From Nannocystis punicea (GTDB lineage: Bacteria; Myxococcota_A; Polyangia; Nannocystales; Nannocystaceae), in NCBI RefSeq assembly GCF_026965555.1, contig NZ_CP114040.1:9522001-9586000 (forward strand): 64,000 bases of DNA, given 5' to 3'. The position numbers and the translations under genes are program-made. This document shows positions 54,542 through 62,541 of the stretch, in pieces. The stretch's first letter is position 1. Every line of letters starts with the position of its first letter. The notes under the pieces are model-generated. The model did no database searches and had not been told where the DNA came from. It saw nothing but the letters and a program-made list of their open reading frames with translations.

Positions 54542-55993
54542 GTGGAGCTCGACCCCGACGCCTGCTACGACGCCCTGTGCGCCCGCGACCGCCGCTTCGA
54601 CGGCGTCTTCTTCGTCGGCGTCACCACCACCGGCATCTACTGCCGCCCGATCTGCCCGGCGCGGACGCCAGGGCGCGGGCGCTGCGAGTTCTTCCGCCGG
54701 CCTGCCGAGGCCGAGCGAGCCGGCTTTCGCGCCTGTTTTCGCTGTCGGCCGGAGCTCGCGCCGGGGCGGGCCGCGGTCGACTCCGTCTCGCGGCTCGCCG
54801 CCGCCGCGCTCGCGCGCATCGACGCCGGCGAGCTCAACGACGGCTCCGTCGACGCCCTCGCCGGGCGGCTCGGCGTCAGCGCCCGCCACTTGCGGCGCGC
54901 CCTCGAGGCCGAGCTCGGCGCCACCCCCGTCGAGCTGGCGCAGACGCGGCGGCTCGCGCTGGCCAAGCAGCTGCTGCAGGACACCTCCCTGCCGCCGGCC
55001 GAGGTCGCGTTCGCGGCCGGGTTCGCCAGCGTGCGCCGCTTCAACGCCCTCGTGCAGGAGCGCTTCGGTCGGCCGCCCTCGGCCCTGCGCCGCGAGGCCG
55101 GCGAGGTCGCCGGCGCCGACGCCATCGACCTGCGCCTCGACTATCGCCCGCCGCTCGACTGGCCCGCGTTGCTCGGCTTCTTGCGCGGGCGCGAGGTCGC
55201 CGGCGTCGAGCGCGTCGACGACGACGGCGGCTACACCCGCGCAGTCGCGCTCGGCGACCGCCTCGGCTGGCTGCGCGTCGAGCCCGACCGCGTGCGCCCG
55301 GCCCTGCGCGTGCGCGTCTCGCTGTCGCTCGCGCCGCACCTGATGCCGATCGTCGCCCGCCTGCGCGGTCTGTTCGACCTCGACGCCCACCCCGACGCGA
55401 TCGCCGCCCACCTCCGCCGTGAACCTGTCCTTCGAGACAGCATCGCCGCCCGCCCCGGCCTGCGCGTCCCGGGCGCGTTCGACGGCTTCGAGCTGGCCGC
55501 GCGGGCCGTCCTCGGCCAGCAGGTCTCGGTCCGCGCCGCCACCACCCTGTGCGCTCGCCTGGTCGCGCGCTTCGGCCGACCTGTCCCGAAGTTACTCCCG
55601 GGCCTGACCGCGGTGTTCCCCGCGCCCGCAGTCCTCGCCGGCGCCGCGATCGCCGACGTGCGCGCGATCGGCCTGCCCGAGCAGCGCGCCCGCACCCTCG
55701 TCGCCCTCGCCGGCGCCGTCGCCGAGGGCCGCCTCGACCTGTCCCTCGGGGCAGATCCGGAGCAGGCCGTCGCCGCGCTCTGCGCCCTGCCGGGCATCGG
55801 CCCGTGGACCGCGCAATACGTGGCAATGAGGGCGCTCCGCTGGCCCGACGCCTTCCCCGGCGGCGACCTCGTGGTCCGCCGCGCCCTCGACGTCACCACC
55901 ACCCGCGCCGCCGAGGCCCGCACCGCGGCCTGGCGACCCTGGCGCGCCTACGGCGTGCTGCACCTGTGGAGCTCCGCGTCCTCCGGAGGATGA
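54542..55993 (+). CDS. Ada/AlkA fusion: DNA-3-methyladenine glycosylase with Ada regulator domain
   Basis: The product is 483 residues from GTG 54542. The N-terminal Ada zinc domain has Cys34, Cys38, Cys65 and Cys68 (GIYCRPICPART, ACFRC). AraC-type helix-turn-helix motifs lie around 90-185 (LAGRLGVSARHLRRALEAELGATPVEL). Then AlkA: LDYRPPLDWPALLGFLR at its N-domain and the HhH-GPD segment ALPGIGPWTAQYVAMRALRWPDAFPGGDLVVRRAL with the catalytic Asp (PGGDL). It removes alkylated bases and may sense methyl phosphotriesters via the Ada Cys. Ogt follows after 3 bases. Confidence 0.93.
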   Translation: MELDPDACYDALCARDRRFDGVFFVGVTTTGIYCRPICPARTPGRGRCEFFRRPAEAERAGFRACFRCRPELAPGRAAVDSVSRLAAAALARIDAGELNDGSVDALAGRLGVSARHLRRALEAELGATPVELAQTRRLALAKQLLQDTSLPPAEVAFAAGFASVRRFNALVQERFGRPPSALRREAGEVAGADAIDLRLDYRPPLDWPALLGFLRGREVAGVERVDDDGGYTRAVALGDRLGWLRVEPDRVRPALRVRVSLSLAPHLMPIVARLRGLFDLDAHPDAIAAHLRREPVLRDSIAARPGLRVPGAFDGFELAARAVLGQQVSVRAATTLCARLVARFGRPVPKLLPGLTAVFPAPAVLAGAAIADVRAIGLPEQRARTLVALAGAVAEGRLDLSLGADPEQAVAALCALPGIGPWTAQYVAMRALRWPDAFPGGDLVVRRALDVTTTRAAEARTAAWRPWRAYGVLHLWSSASSGG

Positions 55994-55996
55994 ACC

Positions 55997-56479
55997 ATGT
56001 CCCACCTCGTCCAGCGAACCCTGCCCTCTCCGCTCGGCCCCCTGCGCCTCGTCGCCGACGACCTCGCCCTCGTCGGCATCTACTTCCCCGAGCATCGCCC
56101 CGCCCCCGCGCACGCCGGCGACGCCGTCGCGCACCACCCCGTGCTCGACCTCGCCGCGCGCGAGCTCGACGAGTACTTCGCCGGTCGCCGCCGCCGCTTC
56201 AGCGTCCCGCTCGACCCGCGCGGCACCGCCTTCCAGCAGGCCGTCTGGCGCGCCCTCGCGGCCATCGACTTCGGCGTGCGGCGCAGCTACGCCGACCTGG
56301 CGCGGCAGATCGGTCACCCCTCGGCCGTGCGCGCGGTCGGGGCCGCCAACGGCCGCAACCCGCTGTCGATCGTCCTGCCGTGCCACCGCGTCGTCGCCTC
56401 CGACGGCGCGCTGACCGGCTACGCCGGCGGCCTCGCCGCGAAGCAATGGTTACTCGCCCACGAGGCCGCCCTCGTGTGA
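55997..56479 (+). CDS. ogt: Methylated-DNA-protein cysteine methyltransferase
   Basis: The 160-residue product has the full MGMT pattern: TAFQQAVWRALAAIDFGVRRSYADLARQIGHPSAVRAVGAANGRNPLSIVLPCHRVV. Cys129 in PCHR is the acceptor that takes the methyl group from O6-alkylguanine, once per molecule. The gene follows the Ada/AlkA gene after 3 bases, so the two form an adaptive-response operon in which the Ada sensor and the methyltransferase are separate proteins. Confidence 0.95.
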   Translation: MSHLVQRTLPSPLGPLRLVADDLALVGIYFPEHRPAPAHAGDAVAHHPVLDLAARELDEYFAGRRRRFSVPLDPRGTAFQQAVWRALAAIDFGVRRSYADLARQIGHPSAVRAVGAANGRNPLSIVLPCHRVVASDGALTGYAGGLAAKQWLLAHEAALV

Positions 56480-56509
56480 CCTCGACGCACCCCCGGTGTC
56501 GCTCGACCT

Positions 56510-56830
56510 CGTCGCCTTCGTCCTCGCAGCGAAACAATCATCGCTCGCCCAAGAGGCTCCCCTCGCCCGCGCCTTACCGGCGTACCTCGCCGTCCCCGCC
56601 GCGTCGCCTTATTCCTCGCAGCGAAACAATCATCGCTCGCCCAAGAGGCCCCCCTCGCCCGCGCCTTGCCGGCGTCCCTCGGCGTCCCCGCCGCGTCGCC
56701 TTCGTCCTCGCAGCGAAACAATCATCGCTCGCCCAAGAGGCTCCCCTCGCCCGCGCCTTACCGGCGTACCTCGGTGTCCCCGCCGCGTCGCCTTCGTCCT
56801 CGCAGCGAAACAATCATCGCCCGCCGGCCG
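56510..56830 (+). repeat. Tandem array B, 92-base units
   Basis: GAAACAATCATCGC recurs at 56531, 56623, 56715 and 56807, exactly 92 bases apart, each in TCCTCGCAGC-GAAACAATCATCGCTCGC with CCAAGAGG, CCGCGCCTT, CCGGCGT and CCCCGCCGCGTCGCC following. The last copy is cut. 92 is not a multiple of 3, so coding is excluded. It lies between ogt and the GST gene. The AGCG...CGCT ends form a short inverted repeat around the AT-rich core. Confidence 0.88.
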
Positions 56831-57036
56831 CGCGACGTCTGCCGGCAAGCGCGTCGTCCTCGCGTCCGCGAACGAGCCGACGCACTCGTCCCGACCCCTG
56901 CCCGACGAAACCGCGTCAACCTCCGCGCCGACTCACTCGCGACCTCCGTACAACGATCGAATCGACCTCCGCGATCGTCCGCACGACTCGCGCTTACGTC
57001 CGTCAGACGGGCGAGCTTCGGGCGTAAGGTGGCGCC

Positions 57037-57642
57037 ATGCCCAAGCTGAGCTACTTCGACATCCCCGGCAGCCGCGGCGAGGAGTGCCGCCTCGCCCTGC
57101 ACCTCGCCGGCGTCGCCTTCGAGGACGACCGGATCAAGGACTGGCCCCCGCGCAAGGAGCAGACCCCCTACGGTTCGGTCCCGACCTTCGAGGTCGAGGG
57201 CCGCGGGGTCCTCGCCCAGACCAACGCGATCCTCGTCTACATCGGCCGCGAGCACGGCCTGCACCCGCGCGACAATTGGCTCGCAGCGCGCCACGAGGAG
57301 CTCATGCTCGCGGTCGAGGACCTGCGCGCCGCGGTCGGGCCCGTGCTCCGCATCCAGGACCCCGAGGAGCGCGTCAAGGCCCGCGAGGAGCTGGCCTCCG
57401 GCTTCCTCAAGCGCTGGGGTCGCGCGGTCGAGCGCCGCCTGAACGACCTCGGCGCCGGCCCCTTCGTCTCCGGCGACGCGATCCAGGTCGCCGACCTCAA
57501 GCTCTACATGGTCGTCCGCTGGCTGTCCTCGGGCACCGTCGACCACGTGCCGCGCGACGTCTTCGCCGAGTTCCCGCGCCTCACCGCGCTCGAGCGGGCA
57601 GTCGCGCAGCACCCGAAGATCCTCGCCTGGTACGCCCGCTGA
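57037..57642 (+). CDS. Glutathione S-transferase family protein
   Basis: The 201-residue product has a thioredoxin-like N-terminus (MPKLSYFDIPGSRGEECRLALHLAGVAFEDDRI, YGSVPTFEVEGRGVLAQTNAILVYIGREHGL) and an all-helical C-terminal half. Tyr6 in LSYFD may be the catalytic Tyr; VPTFEVEG and LAQTNAIL are the cis-Pro and glutathione-binding segments. It would conjugate glutathione-like thiols to electrophiles. The gene is single. Confidence 0.9.
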   Translation: MPKLSYFDIPGSRGEECRLALHLAGVAFEDDRIKDWPPRKEQTPYGSVPTFEVEGRGVLAQTNAILVYIGREHGLHPRDNWLAARHEELMLAVEDLRAAVGPVLRIQDPEERVKAREELASGFLKRWGRAVERRLNDLGAGPFVSGDAIQVADLKLYMVVRWLSSGTVDHVPRDVFAEFPRLTALERAVAQHPKILAWYAR

Positions 57643-57649
57643 AGCCCGC

Positions 57650-58144
57650 TCACCCGCCCGTCGCGGCCGCACCGCTCGCGCCGCGGGCCACCATCGCGCC
57701 CGCGAGCAAGATCAGCGCGACCGCGACGTCGAGCGCGACGTCGACGAGCACCCGCGCATCGACGACGGCCTGCCCCCACAGCGCCGACGACCAGGCCGCC
57801 GTCGCCACGAAGCAGCGCCGCGCCAGCGCCAGCACCGCCAGCCCGGCCGTCCCCGCCAGCCCGGGCCGGCCGGCGATCAGGCACACGCCGCCGAGCGCCC
57901 CGACGATCGCCGCCGCGAGGTCGAACCTCACCGCCCGCGCCGCCAGCTCGCCGGCCGCGGGCGCGAGCTTTTCGAAGGGGATCGTCGATCGCACCGCCGC
58001 CGACCCGAGCGCCGCGCCGCTGATCACCAGGACCAGCGCCGCCGCCACGCGCACGCGCCGGGACACGCGCGTCCAGCGATATGCCGCCGCCGCCGCGAGC
58101 AGGCCGAGGACGACGCCGAGCCCCGGACCCGTCGCATGCGTCAC
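57650..58144 (-). CDS. Small multi-pass membrane protein
   Basis: The 164-residue product from GTG 58144 has about four or five hydrophobic segments (GVVLGLLAAAAAY, VAAALVLVISGAALGSAAV, LAAAIVGALGGVCLIAG, AGLAVLALARRCFV, VDVALDVAVALILLAGAMVA). No motif. It is nearly joined to the convergent GST gene (7 bases). A second GTG 33 bases earlier is possible. Confidence 0.55.
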   Translation of the reverse strand: MTHATGPGLGVVLGLLAAAAAYRWTRVSRRVRVAAALVLVISGAALGSAAVRSTIPFEKLAPAAGELAARAVRFDLAAAIVGALGGVCLIAGRPGLAGTAGLAVLALARRCFVATAAWSSALWGQAVVDARVLVDVALDVAVALILLAGAMVARGASGAAATGG

Positions 58145-58275
58145 GCGCCGAGCGTGCCCGCGAACCAGCTCGCGCACGACCTACCCGTGCAGCGATCGCT
58201 GGCGGCCCCTGCACCGACCCCGTTCCTCGGGCCCTCGCTCAGGTCGTCCCGCTCATCGGCCCCGACTCTTTCAAA

Positions 58276-58295
58276 GCTGTCTCTCGGGACATCTC
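58276..58295. repeat. Loose palindrome upstream of the WD40-BRCT operon
   Basis: GCTGTCtctcgGGACATCTC has the family arms with one changed pair; the GGACATCTC end is the same as in array A and in the copy at 16762. It is in the divergent gap before the operon. Confidence 0.5.
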
Positions 58296-58378
58296 ACGCT
58301 TCCGGCCGTACCCCCGCGAATCATGCGTCCTCGCTCGCCCTGGATCTCCGCGGGCAGTTGCGATATGCCGCGATTCAC

Positions 58379-61018
58379 ATGACCCTCCGTCGCGACTACG
58401 GCGCCTCTCGCTTCAACGCCCCCGGCGAGTTTACGGCCATCGGCTTCTCGTCCGACTCGCGCAGCCTGCACGCCCTCGTCCTCGGCCAAAATGCCTCGCG
58501 CTGGCTGACCTTCGCCGTCGACACCGGCGCGGTCACTGCCCGGCGCGAGCTCGACGACGAGTGGCGCAGCCTCGGCGTCCTGCCCGACGGCGGCCTCGTC
58601 GTCGACAAGTGGGGCGCGGTGCGTCGCCTCTCCGCCGACGGCGAGGCCGTGTGGACCGTGAGCGACACGGAGCGCCTGCGGCTCGGCGCGGTCAGCCCTT
58701 GCGGCGCGTGGCTCGTCACCTTCGAAGATGCGCAGGCCGAGCTGCGAGACGTCCGCAGCGGCGCGGTCGTCCGCCGCCTGCCCGCAGAGGACGGCGACCT
58801 CTACGCCTTCGCCTTCAGCCGCGACGGCCGCACCCTCGCCACCGGCTCGGCCAAGGGCATCGTGCGCCTCCACGACGTCCGCAGCGGCGACGAGCTCGGC
58901 AAGCGCAAGAGCACCAAGGTCCTCGCGCTCGCCTTCTCCCCCACCGCCGGGCACCTGCTCGTCGGTCACGGCAACGGCAAGGTCGAGCTGTGGCAGCTGC
59001 CGGACCTCAAGCCGGTGCGCGGAATCGGCGGCCGGCACGAGTTCCCGCCGCCGGGCGGCGACGCGGGCTGTCGCTGGGTCGCAGTCTCGCCCGACGGCGC
59101 GCGCGGCTTCTCTCTCGGCAACGAGCGCGCGCTGCGGGCGTGGAGCCTCGCCGGCGGCGGTCCGCAGTTCGCCCTCGACGTCCCGCAGCGCCACGCCCAG
59201 GGCGCGGTCACGGCCCTGTCGCCCGACGGTCGCTGGCTCGCCACCGGCTCGACCACCGGCGCCCTCAGCGTGTGGTCGGCCGACGCCGGCGCGCCGCTGG
59301 TCGAGGACGCCGCGCCCGCCCCGATCGCGGGCCTCGCCCTCACGCCTCGGGTGGTCGCGGCCGCATCGAGCCGCACCTGCGTCGCCTGGGACCGCGCCAC
59401 CGGCCGCGCCACCGCGATCGCTACCGCCTCCTCGCCCACCGACCTCCGGGGCCTGTCCTCGGGCCGGCTCGTGCGGCTCGACTATCAGTCGATCTTCGTC
59501 GGCGACGCCCTCGAATCCACCGACTCCGAGGCCTTCGAGCTGTCCGAATACGCCTCGGGCTCCCTCGCCCTCTCGCGCGACGAGAAGCTGCTCGCGGTCC
59601 CGACCCAGTACCACGTCGAGCTGTGGGATCTGGCCCGGAGCGTCCGGATCGCCGCCCTCCCCCACGCCAACCGGACCCGCGCCGCCGCCTTCGGCCCGCG
59701 CGACGCCTGGCTCGTCACCGCCGACGAATCGCTGCACCTGTGGCGCCTCGGCGGCGCGCCGACGCCGATCCGCGACATCCCGATCGACAACGGCCGCGCG
59801 AACAAGTACGTGCACGGCCTCGCGGTGTCCGGCCGCGGCCTCGTCGCCGTCAGCGTCGGCGTCGACGAAAATCACTACTACCCCGAGTGCTCGCTGCTGA
59901 TCGTCGATCCGCGCGGCGGCGAGACCCTCGCCCGCCTGCCGCGCCCGGGCGTGCGCCTGGGCCAGGTCGCGTTCGTCGGCGGCGCTCGCCTGGTGGTCAC
60001 CGACTCCGCGGGGCGATTGTTGCGAGTCGATCTCACCGACCCCGCGCGCGCGCGCTGGCTCGATTCCGACGACGACGACGCCTGGACCCCGCACTGTCAC
60101 GAGGCGCTGCCGCTGGCGATCCTCGGCGACGACGTGGCCCACGTCGGCCCGGGCGGCAACATCATCGTCCGGACCCTCGGACCCGCCGAGCCGGAGGTCG
60201 GCGAGCCGATCCTGCTCGAGCCCGATCCCGCCGAGGCCAGCCGCCGAGCCGAGCCGACCCCCACGTTCGAGCAGCGCCTCGCCGGCGCCCGCTTCCTGTT
60301 CGCCGGCCGCTTCAAGACCACCGGCGCCGACTTCCGCGAATCGACGGTGAAGGAGCTCGGCGGCGAGGTCGCGAGCAAGCCCGACGCCCGCGTCACCCAC
60401 CTCGCAATCGGCGAAAAACCCTCCGCCACGGTCACCGCGACCCTCGCGGCCAAGGGCGCCAAGTTCGAGACGCTCAGCGAGACCGCGCTCGCCGCGTTGT
60501 TGCTGCCGACCCCGGACGAAGCCCGGGCCCTCCTGCGCGGCGAGGTGCAGGACGCCGCCGCCCGCTGGAACGCCTGGCGAAAGCGCTACGTCGAGGTCCG
60601 CGGCGAAGACTTCCCGACCGCCCTGCAGGGCATCGACCTCTCGGGCCTCGACCTGCACGAGTACCAGCTGAAGGTGCTCGACTTCACCGCGGCCAACCTC
60701 GCCGGCGCGAAGTTGAAGGGCGTCGACCTGTTCGACACAGTGTTCCGCAACGCCGACCTCACCGGCGCCGACCTCACCGGCTGCAACGGTTTTCGGACGA
60801 TCTTCTCCGGCGCCAAGTTGAACGGCGCCCGCCTCGGCGGAAGATTCGCGTCCGCCCGCTTCGACGGCGCCGTCCTGGCCGACGCCGACCTCCGCGACGC
60901 CGAGCTGCAATACGCCAACTTCAGCGGCGCCGACCTCCGCGGCGCGCTCCTACCAAAGCAGCTGCGCGACGTGAAGCACGACGCCCGCACCCGCTGGCCC
61001 GACGGGACCCGGCCATGA
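58379..61018 (+). CDS. WD40-BRCT-pentapeptide repeat fusion protein
   Basis: The product is 879 residues from ATG 58379. Residues about 15-620 are WD40 repeats (FAFSRDGRTLATGSAKGIVRLHDV, ALSPDGRWLATGSTTGALSVW, LALSRDEKLLAVPTQYHVELWDL). Residues about 627-715 look like a BRCT domain (RLAGARFLFAGRF, VKELGGEVASKPDARVTHLAIGE, KGAKFETLSETALAALL). Residues about 748-858 are pentapeptide repeats (A[DN]LxG pattern: LAGAKLKGVDLFDTVFRNADLTGADLTGC). No signal. Combination suggests a scaffold that senses DNA ends or modified proteins; inference. The stop overlaps the next ATG. Confidence 0.85.
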   Translation: MTLRRDYGASRFNAPGEFTAIGFSSDSRSLHALVLGQNASRWLTFAVDTGAVTARRELDDEWRSLGVLPDGGLVVDKWGAVRRLSADGEAVWTVSDTERLRLGAVSPCGAWLVTFEDAQAELRDVRSGAVVRRLPAEDGDLYAFAFSRDGRTLATGSAKGIVRLHDVRSGDELGKRKSTKVLALAFSPTAGHLLVGHGNGKVELWQLPDLKPVRGIGGRHEFPPPGGDAGCRWVAVSPDGARGFSLGNERALRAWSLAGGGPQFALDVPQRHAQGAVTALSPDGRWLATGSTTGALSVWSADAGAPLVEDAAPAPIAGLALTPRVVAAASSRTCVAWDRATGRATAIATASSPTDLRGLSSGRLVRLDYQSIFVGDALESTDSEAFELSEYASGSLALSRDEKLLAVPTQYHVELWDLARSVRIAALPHANRTRAAAFGPRDAWLVTADESLHLWRLGGAPTPIRDIPIDNGRANKYVHGLAVSGRGLVAVSVGVDENHYYPECSLLIVDPRGGETLARLPRPGVRLGQVAFVGGARLVVTDSAGRLLRVDLTDPARARWLDSDDDDAWTPHCHEALPLAILGDDVAHVGPGGNIIVRTLGPAEPEVGEPILLEPDPAEASRRAEPTPTFEQRLAGARFLFAGRFKTTGADFRESTVKELGGEVASKPDARVTHLAIGEKPSATVTATLAAKGAKFETLSETALAALLLPTPDEARALLRGEVQDAAARWNAWRKRYVEVRGEDFPTALQGIDLSGLDLHEYQLKVLDFTAANLAGAKLKGVDLFDTVFRNADLTGADLTGCNGFRTIFSGAKLNGARLGGRFASARFDGAVLADADLRDAELQYANFSGADLRGALLPKQLRDVKHDARTRWPDGTRP

Positions 61019-61389
61019 ACGCCAAAATCTGGACCACCCCCATTCGTGCCACGAATTTCCGCGCCAACGAGCTGAGGTCGATCCGCTACGAGACCGGCAG
61101 CGTCTCCGTCCACCTCCTCGAAGAGGACACCGAGAACACCTGGAAGCTGTCCTTCACCCAAATTCAGGCCGTCCGCGTCACGACCTGGGAATCCGCGGGC
61201 GCGCTGCTCCAAGCCCTGCCGGTGGCCGGCGGCTTCTTCGAGCTCGAAGACAGCGACCTCTGCCGGGCGCTCGGCGCCGGCGACCGACACTATATGAAAA
61301 ACTCCCGCCATTTCCTGATCTGCTGCTACGACGAGATCGTCGAGATCGTCGCCCACCAGGTCGACGTATCCCTGCAATTGACAGAGTGA
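61015..61389 (+). CDS. Unknown small protein coupled to the WD40-BRCT protein
   Basis: The 124-residue product starts in the stop of the previous gene (ATGA). It is a compact beta-rich protein (WTTPIRATNFRANELRSIRYE, SVSVHLLEEDTENTWKLSFTQIQAVRVTTWE, RHFLICCYDEIVEIVAHQVDVSL). No family recognised. Translational coupling suggests a complex with the fusion protein. Confidence 0.75.
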   Translation: MNAKIWTTPIRATNFRANELRSIRYETGSVSVHLLEEDTENTWKLSFTQIQAVRVTTWESAGALLQALPVAGGFFELEDSDLCRALGAGDRHYMKNSRHFLICCYDEIVEIVAHQVDVSLQLTE

Positions 61390-61397
61390 GGTGAACC

Positions 61398-62108
61398 GTG
61401 CTCGAACACGACGCGCTGGTCGAGGCTCTCGAGATCCAGCAACGCAGCCGGCGATTGCTCCGCTGGATCGAGGCGGCCCTCGACCAGCGCCAGCTGAAGT
61501 TCGAGGAGATTCATGACGAGATGAGCGAGCAGGACGCCGCCGCCGGCTGGCTGGCGTACAACCATCGCTTCTTGCCCGAGGAGTGCCGCCCGGCGGCCGC
61601 CACCGGCCCCGCGCTGCAGCGCTTCGCCAACTTCCTCGCGTCGTACCTCGAGGTCTCCTACGACCTGGTCGAGTCGCCGATGTGGGAAGAGCGCGAACGC
61701 GAGGGCTGCGCCTGCCGGTGTTCGGTGTGCTTCTATCTCTGGCAAGCGCCGCACCTGCAACCCAAGCGGTTGAACGCGGTCGACGCGCACCGCGCCGACC
61801 TGTTGCTCGCCGACCACGTGGCCGGTCTCGCGGAAGAGCTCGGCCGTCCGCTCGACCGGCCGGCGCTCCTCCAGCTGTTGACGGATCCCGCCCTCGCCGG
61901 CGACGCCGCCCTCGTCACCTACGGCGCGGAGCTGCTGCGCCGCTGCGACGGCCTCCCCTCGGGCCCCGAAACCCTGGCGCTGTGGCGACGATTCGCATGG
62001 ACGCCCGCCGGCGCGCCGCTTCGCGGCTTCGAACTGCGGGCGGAGGCGATCCTCGCCGCCCAGCAGCGCCTGGTCACCGCGCTCGCCGCGAGGCCCTCGC
62101 CCGGGTGA
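61398..62108 (+). CDS. Unknown protein, third gene of the WD40-BRCT operon
   Basis: The 236-residue product starts with GTG 61398 behind GAGGTGA. It is helical, with a CACRCSVC Cys cluster near residue 115 that could bind a metal, in a segment EREGCACRCSVCFYLW. The rest has acidic and Leu-rich helices. No family recognised. It follows the small gene by 8 bases, so it belongs to the same operon. Confidence 0.75.
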   Translation: MLEHDALVEALEIQQRSRRLLRWIEAALDQRQLKFEEIHDEMSEQDAAAGWLAYNHRFLPEECRPAAATGPALQRFANFLASYLEVSYDLVESPMWEEREREGCACRCSVCFYLWQAPHLQPKRLNAVDAHRADLLLADHVAGLAEELGRPLDRPALLQLLTDPALAGDAALVTYGAELLRRCDGLPSGPETLALWRRFAWTPAGAPLRGFELRAEAILAAQQRLVTALAARPSPG

Positions 62109-62149
62109 GTTGTTCGCGGCCGCTCGCTGTCGCACTGAGCCGCCGACCT

Positions 62150-62411
62150 CATTCATGCGACCTCCGCCCGCGCGCACGAGCCTCCGCCCGACCGCCTGCA
62201 TTGAGCCGGCGACCCCATTCATACGACCTTCGCTCGCTCGTCTGCATGAGCCGCGCGCCGCGAGATCATCGCATTGAGCCGCTGCCATCATTCATACGAC
62301 CCCCTCGCTCACGTGCACGAGCCCTCTCACAGCCGCTCGCTCGCGCCGCCGGCCTCATTCCTACGACCTCCGCGCGCTCGCCTGCACGAGCCCTCGCGCC
62401 CTGCCCGCCGG
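62150..62411 (+). repeat. Array C, 66-73-base imperfect units
   Basis: CATTCAT(A/G)CGACC recurs at 62150, 62216 and 62289, with a CATTCCTACGACC copy at 62356, spaced 66, 73 and 67 bases. Each is followed by a GC-rich CGCNCGC stretch and TGCA(T/C)GAGCC or CACGAGCC. It lies between the third operon gene and the aminotransferase gene. Confidence 0.7.
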
Positions 62412-62541
62412 CCCGCTCGACGCGCCTTCTCGTTCACACACCGACCGCAGCCGGCCCCCTCACCCAGCGAAGCGCGCCAGTCGGCCGCGTCATCGCCCGC
62501 GAGCCGGTAGCGGCGCACAGTCGCCGCAGGAGGCCATTCCC

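Noticed and set aside
56496..58382. 628-residue frame across array B and the GST gene
   Set aside because: The 92-base period shifts frame in each unit, and the GST gene in another frame is clearly coding.
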